Below, in pieces: positions 58,591 through 64,000 of a stretch of 64,000 bases of DNA. Location of the stretch: positions 19,621,076 to 19,685,075 of the forward strand of contig OX387604.1 in NCBI GenBank assembly GCA_947568835.1, read 5' to 3'. This DNA is from Protonemura montana. Its lineage: Eukaryota > Arthropoda > Insecta > Plecoptera > Nemouridae. Below the pieces are notes generated by a model, which did no database searches, was not told where the DNA came from, and was given only the letters and a program-made list of their open reading frames with translations. Position 1 is the stretch's first letter. Every line of letters starts with the position of its first letter. The position numbers and the translations under genes are program-made.

Positions 58591-58989
58591 AATCAGTCAT
58601 CAGTAAATGTATTTTATTGTTCTTAATAATCATAAAATCTATAAGTATATAATTGGAGCCAGCATTTCCAATGTCCACTCAAAAATGTTCGACGACTGTG
58701 GATTTGTGTTCATTGAAAGCAATGACCATTCAATCTGCTCCATGCACATGTCCACTTTGTGTTTTGAGTTATCTGTATCTATAGATTTAAAATCTAATTC
58801 ATATTTCCTCGCAAAACCTGAGTATGGCGATTCGTAGTGAAACGGGCAATTATGCCCACGGCAATTCACAGCTAATCTAGGGGCAATTTCCTCCCAGTAA
58901 TTAATTGGCCAAATGAAAGGCACACTGACCGTCACAGGGCAAAGCAGAGCTGGGCCTCAGCATATTACCAGCACCTGGACCTGTGCTCG

Positions 58990-59072
58990 CCACGAATCCT
59001 GCCAGCATGTTTCTAGCATGTTGCCAGCAAGTTGGCAGCATTTTGCCAGCATTTTGCCATCATGTTGCCAGG
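58990..59072. repeat. TGCCAGCATTTT-like 10-12-bp repeat
   Basis: About seven copies of a TTGCCAGCA core with varying spacers. Confidence 0.7.
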
Positions 59073-59320
59073 CGTTAGATTATTTTAATATCCGGAGCTA
59101 CACGTCGGTAAAATAGTAACCAGTAAAAAATGCAATTTTATTCATGTTTATAGAAACATGTTTAACCCCTAAAAGCGTTAAAGTCAAGATATGCAAAAGT
59201 CCATGAGATTTAGCTTCCAAACATCTAAACGCATGAACAAGAGATTTGAAATCTGCAAAATTCCATAAAATTTATGGAACGGGATCCAGAGAAAATAACT
59301 GTATTGTAGTTTTTGGGTTA

Positions 59321-59342
59321 CCCCCCCCCCCCCCCCCCCCCC
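59321..59342. repeat. Poly-C tract, 22 bases
   Basis: Uninterrupted C run. Confidence 0.9.
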
Positions 59343-59601
59343 ATTTCCACTAAGAATTTAAAAAATTTCGGTTTTTTTTAGTACGCAAGTACAAAGAGGC
59401 AAACTAGTTTAAAAAATGTATCAAAATCCTCAAAATGCACCCCAAAAAGAGCCCTTAATTGTTTCGCGGGAGGCGCAACCTCAACAAAGCAATGCAAAAC
59501 GTCAATTCAAAAAGTTTCGAAGGAAAATCACTCAAACTGTAGAAACGCAAAAAGACTTGAGTGTTTGCGGAAAACAAACTGACAAACAGGTGAATTAGTA
59601 T

Positions 59602-59668
59602 ACAGATGTAGATGTAGATGTAGATATAGATATAGATATAGATATAGACAGATAGATAGATAGATAGA
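59602..59668. repeat. GATGTA / GATATA / GATA microsatellite
   Basis: (GATGTA)n changes to (GATATA)n, then (GATA)n. Confidence 0.85.
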
Positions 59669-60136
59669 TTTTTCAAAACGATTTCATAGCTTTTCAAAAA
59701 TCTCTTTTAGTGCTCATTTTCCGGAAAATGTACCAACTAGATACAAACAAAATGGTTGGCTCGAGTTTTTTTTTTTAAGTGTAGTTTGGTAGTGTTAACA
59801 GATTGAAGAAATTTGGGATCCACAGCTGCTACAAAACTCTGAATTTGTTTCTGTAAAAAATCGGAAAAACGCCTTAAACAGAGACATTATTTCTGATTTT
59901 GAAAAGCGTCAATAGTGTGATGAGTTGCCTGGTTTTTGTTTCGTCGTTTGGATGATTAGTTGTAGTTTACTGTATGCTAATTACTACCGAAGTCGAAAAA
60001 CACGTTTTTATTTTGACCATTAAAAATTATTTTCCTAGATTTTTCTGAAATGAAAAAAGTATACAAGTGTGGGCTTTTCATCAACGCAATGTGATTTTCT
60101 TGTAAACCAATCGGGGTTGAATCAAATTTCCCTGGA

Positions 60137-60660
60137 AAAACTTTGAGCTAAGTATCAGCAAAGATCGTGTTACTTTGTTTGGTTGACTTCAGGGTTTGAG
60201 CTAAGTATATGCAAAGACCGTCTTACTTTGGTTGGTTGACTTCAGGGTTTGAGTTAAGTACATGCAGAGATCGTCTTACTTTGGTTGGTTGACTTCAGGG
60301 TTTGAGCTAAGTATCAGCAAAGATCGTGTTACTTTGGTTGGTTGACACCAGGGTTTGAGCTAAGTATATGCAAAGATCGTCTTACTTTGGTTGGTTGACT
60401 TCAGGGTTTGAGCTAAGTATATGCAAAGACCGTCTTACTTTGGCTGGTTGACTTCAGGGTTTGAGCTAAGTATATGCATAGATCGTCTTACTTTGGTTGG
60501 TTGACTTCAGGGTTTGAGCTAAGTATATGCAAAGATCGTGTTACTTTGGCTGGTTGACTTCAGGGTTTGAGCTAAGTATATGCAAAGACCGTCTTACTTT
60601 GGCTGGTTGACTTCAGGGTTTAAGCTAAGTATTAGCATAGACCGTCTTACTTTGGCTGGT
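60137..60660. repeat. 53-bp minisatellite, about 10 copies
   Basis: The unit begins GGTTTGAGCTAAGTATATGC, continues with AAAGACCGTCTTACTTTGG and ends TTGGTTGACTTCAG. The spacing of the GGGTTTGAG start is exactly 53 (60192, 60245, 60298). Two subtypes, CAAAGATCGTGTTAC and CAAAGACCGTCTTAC, alternate. Confidence 0.92.
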
Positions 60661-60749
60661 TTTTAAGTGATCCTAGGGTTTTATCTGAACATCTCTTCTG
60701 TTGAAAATGAAATGAAGCGTCGAGTTTCACAGCTTTTTTACTCTTATAC

Positions 60750-60892
60750 ATGGTGTGATCATGGTATGATCATGATATGATCATTGTGTGATCATTATAT
60801 GATCATGGTGTGATCATGATATGATCATGGTGTGATCATGATATGATCATGGCATGATCATGGTATGACCATGGGATGATCATGGTATGACT
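60750..60892. repeat. 11-bp repeat rich in the palindrome TGATCA
   Basis: About 13 copies of (A/G)TGATCATG(G/A)T-type units; each contains TGATCA or ATGATCAT, so the array can pair with itself. Confidence 0.88.
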
Positions 60893-61159
60893 TAGCAACT
60901 TGGAAAGGCATCCTGCAGTCACCGAAGAGACTATTCAAAATTTGGAACTGAATTTTACAGTTGAGTGTTCGAACGGTATTTGGTGCAGGCTTTTGCCATG
61001 AGCCTCCCACCCCCCCCCCCCCCTCCCCACCACCTCAGAGACATGCAAGGTTTGAAGGATTTGACCAGACTCGCATGAAACTTGCCCTTCAAGTGAGTCA
61101 AATTATAAATCGAGAGACATTTACGACGCTCAGTTGCTATAGACGATCAACAAGTGGGT

Positions 61160-61305
61160 GACAGAATTACGAATCACTCAAATATTAATCAGCTATCACC
61201 CATTTATCACTCAATACACTCAGATATCACCCACATATCACTCATCTGTCACTTAGATACACTGAGATATCACCGAAATATCACTTAGATATCACTTATA
61301 AATCA
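61160..61305. repeat. Degenerate TATCACTCAGA-type repeat
   Basis: Roughly a dozen units around TATCAC spaced 10-12 bp. Confidence 0.7.
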
Positions 61306-61317
61306 TGGGTGGGCAAA

Positions 61318-61334
61318 GGGGGGGGGGGGGGGGG
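61318..61334. repeat. Poly-G tract, 17 bases
   Basis: Uninterrupted G run. Confidence 0.85.
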
Positions 61335-61682
61335 CAAGCTGTAACTTATGAACAATGAGGGAAGAATGTTGAAACTTCTTTACAGCAAACTTAATTAAAT
61401 TGAAAATTAGCCAAATCGCTTGTGTGGCTATCTCCCATCCAAAAGTTCGTTACCAAGTAACTTGCTTTCTAGTATTTCGAGTAGAAATAATCTTTACTCT
61501 CTAGGTGATACACACCACTTAAAACATATCAGCTATTTGCAGGTCCATGAATTCTCACTAAATGGTCATCCAACCTTAAAGTACGTACCAGGCGTGTCAC
61601 TGAAGGAGGGTTAAGGGGGGGGGGTGGAGGCGTCCCTTTCTCTTCTCGGCTGTCGGCGTCTCAACTTTTCAATGTGAAGAGT

Positions 61683-61752
61683 CAGCGAGCGGGGTGGGAT
61701 GGGGTGGGGTAGGGTGGGGTGGGCGAGGGTGGGGTGGGGTGGGTGCTGGGGT
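61683..61752. repeat. GGGGT-rich repeat
   Basis: GGGGTGGGGT/GGGTGGGATG repeats; the strand has many G runs and could form G-quadruplexes. Confidence 0.75.
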
Positions 61753-62116
61753 ATCGATCAATATAGGGTATTGAGAACGCTACATCTCTCTAGGTTTACT
61801 CCGTGCACCAGTGAGTGATCGGATGGTTGTGTGGAGGGGGGAGGGGGGAGGAGGCCCCGAGCACCTAGCACTGACGGCTGGCTGGAGCCCGTCAGTGCTC
61901 GGTTCAGTTGACAAGATTCAGCCCAGAGACTAAGTCTGAGGTGCTAAAACCAAGGAATCTCTCTTTGAGGGACGAAATAATAACCAGACAGACTATTCAA
62001 GTTGATAGAACATTTATGTTTTTAATATTATAACATAAAGAAATGTATAACTGTGTATCACTTTCGTAAGATATTACCTACCTATTAAAAATATTTTCCT
62101 ATATCTTACAATACTA

Positions 62117-62122
62117 TTTATT
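62117..62122 (-). terminator. Possible poly(A) signal of the ABCG gene
   Basis: TTTATT on the plus strand reads AATAAA on the gene strand, about 720 bases past the stop codon. I saw no closer AATAAA. One hexamer in AT-rich DNA is weak evidence. Confidence 0.2.
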
Positions 62123-62843
62123 ATAGTTTTAGTATGTATTTCAGTCAGTGAATTTTGTTAGGCAAGTAACAATCTTCAGTAGATCTCAACTTTTCTTTGA
62201 GAGTATTTTCAATGGTGAACATGATTAGAAGGCATTGCAGTAGGTATGCACGTTCAGCACACTTTGTTCATTTGGTGCTTGGATGCATTCAACTTTATGA
62301 CTTGGTAAAAACAACACTTAACGCCAAATATTGGGTAGATGGGCTTGATAGAAAATAATGCAGCTCCAGCCTACTTTTAGGAGTAATGATAGATGTCATT
62401 CAATGAGAGGGAGATGCATAAAGCAGATAATGAACTGTTTCTGCTCGAGATTAATAAACGCAATCTTTCCAATTATTGATTCGGCTCCAGTGTTCACCAA
62501 ATACAGGCATTTTCCAAGCGGCTATAAACTAAGGTAAGTGTGATGTACGAGTAACTCGAGTGCTAGAATTCTAACGAGTGGCGCTTGTAATAGTACAGTT
62601 CTGGATCAACAGAAAGGTCACAAATGATTATATTTACTTTAACTTAATCCAGTCTTGTTGAGTGATTGTATTTGATAATTTTAGCACCCAATTAGAACCA
62701 ACAAGTCCTTCATTTCTTCCCCTACCAACAATTGACATCACATTTGAACGAGATTGTTTTCAACTCAGAAGGAATCTGTACTAACAATTACCCAAATTCT
62801 TATTTAAAAAGCTGTGATAAGAAAGTGAGTGATAAGTCACGTG

Positions 62844-63185
62844 CTAGCGACGGTGCAGCCGCCACCAAACAGATGCGAACGTGAGAATGTAGAGACAAAG
62901 TCCCCAGCCCACAATGAAGATCATGTTTTCTGTCACGTCGATGTCGGCACAGTCCATATCTTGGAGGAACTTCGCAGTTGATTTGAAGTGGCAATAGAAG
63001 ACCCCTTCTGGGCAAGGGAGAGCCGACCTGTTCCCGTAGGCCGAGAAGAGAGCGCCTTGGTAGGCGGCTCGAAAGTAGCTCAGGTGAAACAACCAGCGGA
63101 ATACGACTGGCATGTCACGGTAGAAGATGTTGAAGCCAAACATCGAGAAGATGACAGCGATCACAGGGCCAATGAACACCGCAAT
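62844..63185 (-). CDS. ABCG half-transporter (ABCG1/4-like), last coding exon
   Basis: This is the 3' coding end of an ABC transporter of subfamily G, a membrane half-transporter that dimerises; ABCG1/4 members move sterols or lipids. Seen: 113 codons and a TAG stop at 62846-62844. The translation opens IAVFIGPVIAVIF (a transmembrane helix), continues to RWLFHLSYFRAAYQGALFSAYG, then a loop with Cys residues (CPEGVFYCHF), and a last helix ending WWRLHRR. The order GP.......Y..L.WL...SY.R....G.L...YG, then C....YCHF.S, fits the last helices of ABCG1/ABCG4 proteins. The acceptor CAG is at 63188-63186, phase 0. The substrate cannot be inferred. Confidence 0.9.
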   Translation of the reverse strand: MAVFIGPVIAVIFSMFGFNIFYRDMPVVFRWLFHLSYFRAAYQGALFSAYGNRSALPCPEGVFYCHFKSTAKFLQDMDCADIDVTENMIFIVGWGLCLYILTFASVWWRLHRR

Positions 63186-63335
63186 CTGTGGGACGGATTC
63201 CACTCATTTCAACCCACTTTTGCTAGAAATGTGCACGTAAGAGTCCACTTTGAATGCAACAAGAAGTGGTTACTCAACTACAGTTTCAAATCATGATATC
63301 ACCATTAATGATTGCCATGCCAAAGGTGTGCTTAC

Positions 63336-63491
63336 CTTGACAGGGGTGGTTATCCCGATTAGGAATCCGAAGCTCTGTGCGGTGAGCGATGCTGCTAGAC
63401 AGAGGAAGTAGATGGGCAGGAAACGAGCCCACTCCATGGGCTGGCCCGTCAACGGATAGGCCACGCCGAGGTAGAGACTGACACATAACAT
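63336..63491 (-). CDS. ABCG half-transporter, penultimate exon in window
   Basis: This exon has 52 codons. Seen: MLCVSLYLGVAYPLTGQPM, a short loop, then RFLPIYFLCLAASLTAQSFG and FLIGITTPVK. That is two hydrophobic helices of the ABC2-type membrane domain; TAQS.G.LIG is conserved across ABCG1/4 proteins. The acceptor TTTTCAG ends at 63492 and the donor GTAAGC is at 63335-63330, phase 0 at both ends, so it splices cleanly to PVK-IAVFIGP. The 150-bp intron to the last exon contrasts with the kilobase introns of the neighbouring Dscam gene. Confidence 0.92.
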
Positions 63492-63686
63492 CTGAAAACG
63501 AACAATTTCTAGAGTTTATATCAGGACAAGCAATTATATCGCAAATCGTTCTTTTCTTGAATTGCTGCCTACTACAGAAAGTTGTTTTAATCGAATTCAG
63601 ATTTTTTTTTTGAGTTTCACATAATTGCGGCTGCTCAGATTGCGAATTTGCGCACATTTCACTTCGAACTAAGTTTTGATGCTCAC

Positions 63687-63787
63687 CTGGACAGGAATCT
63701 CTATAGCTATCAGTGACAAGAAATATGGGCCCAGCGAGTACCAACGGTTGAAATGCTCTCGACGCAACATTTTGAACTCCATTGGAA
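63687..63787 (-). CDS. ABCG half-transporter, upstream exon
   Basis: This is a 101-bp exon. Seen: after two bases completing a split codon it reads PMEFKMLRREHFNRWYSLGP, then YFLSLIAIEIPVQ. (F)P.E...(F/L).REH.N.WYSL..Y.L......P.Q is the conserved start of the transmembrane region that follows the first helices in ABCG1/4. The acceptor TTTCTGCAG ends at 63788 and the donor GTGAGC is at 63686-63681. The exons encoding the ATP-binding domain must lie to the right of the window. Confidence 0.91.
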
Positions 63788-64000
63788 CTGCAGAAAGAAA
63801 CAAGTAAATTAACTTTAAATTGCTGTCATTGTCACTATCACTGTCATTGTCACTGTCACTGTCACTGTCACTGTCACTGTCATGCAGTGACATGCTACCC
63901 GTTTCTAAAAACGGGTAGCAACCGTCAATTTCATCAGTTTCAAGCTGGCTTGACAAAACCTTAGAGAACAGAAAGGGTAAGGTAGAGCCGTATAAGTACA
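63788..64000 (-). other. ABCG intron, incomplete
   Basis: This is intron sequence upstream of the exon at 63687-63787. It includes a CACTGT hexamer microsatellite (63821-63884). Flanking it, ACCCGTTTCT/AGAAACGGGT at about 63897-63920 forms a short perfect inverted repeat. No exon is visible. Confidence 0.7.
63821..63884. repeat. CACTGT hexamer microsatellite
   Basis: About ten copies of CACTGT with ATTGT/CACTAT variants, in an ABCG intron. Confidence 0.88.

Larger units (their letters stand above)
55901..62843. other. Intergenic DNA between the ABCG and Dscam genes
   Basis: A 6.9-kb gap with no recognisable gene. It holds the Dscam upstream region, two SINE copies (56540-56787, 58266-58590), a diverged 401-bp tandem repeat, the 53-bp array, a TGATCA-rich array, a TATCAC-rich array, GGGGT repeats and homopolymer C/G runs. 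The presumed ABCG 3' UTR is at its right end. Confidence 0.7.

Noticed and set aside
58639..58935. 98-codon minus-strand ORF between the ABCG and Dscam genes
   Set aside because: It matches no family I recognise, has no splice or promoter context, and overlaps a similar-length frame on the other strand.

Overview
This is animal nuclear DNA, most likely from an arthropod and probably not an insect. It is AT-rich, with long introns crowded with minisatellites, SINEs and decayed transposons. No prokaryotic signals are present. The arthropod call rests on a Dscam gene with half-Ig-domain exons, and on SINEs that have a 5S-rRNA head and an arthropod-like body motif; the species cannot be named.

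Main gene, minus strand, 55900 down to 551: the 5' part of a Dscam-type homophilic adhesion receptor. Nine exons could be traced: signal peptide, Ig1, Ig2 first half, Ig2 second half, Ig3 first half, Ig3 second half plus Ig4 first half, Ig4 second half, Ig5 first half, Ig5 second half. Every junction has AG/GT splice sites and every phase fits, giving 524 codons plus one base without a stop or frameshift. The gene runs off the left end, so Ig6 onward is not in the window. The exons corresponding to the hypervariable exon 4 and exon 6 clusters of insects and crustaceans appear only once each here. Intron 1 is about 18.8 kb.

Second gene, minus strand, 63787 down to 62844: the last three exons of an ABCG half-transporter (ABCG1/ABCG4-like), with short introns of 150 and 195 bp. 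Its 5' part lies beyond the right end. It lies upstream of Dscam on the same strand, about 6.9 kb from the Dscam start codon, and that gap holds only repeats.

Everything else is repeats. There are about twenty unrelated minisatellites with units of 6 to 53 bp, and a 1.2-kb array of 9-bp units with higher-order structure. Eight copies of one 5S-rRNA-derived SINE family are present, three with clear target-site duplications. There are five non-LTR retrotransposon fragments, one of them split by a MITE, and a truncated hAT element. A 2.7-kb element with ~190-bp terminal inverted repeats carries a broken gene of a family I cannot name. Other items are a 416-bp foldback element, a dispersed hairpin family, a tRNA-derived SINE, and long direct repeats flanking a 24-bp minisatellite. 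The long repetitive open frames over the arrays are artefacts of unit lengths divisible by three.

The strongest candidates for something undescribed are the TIR element at 43318-46020, the LTR-like pair around the minisatellite at 1143-2053, and the hairpin repeat family with copies at 21.4, 39.7 and 54.8 kb.
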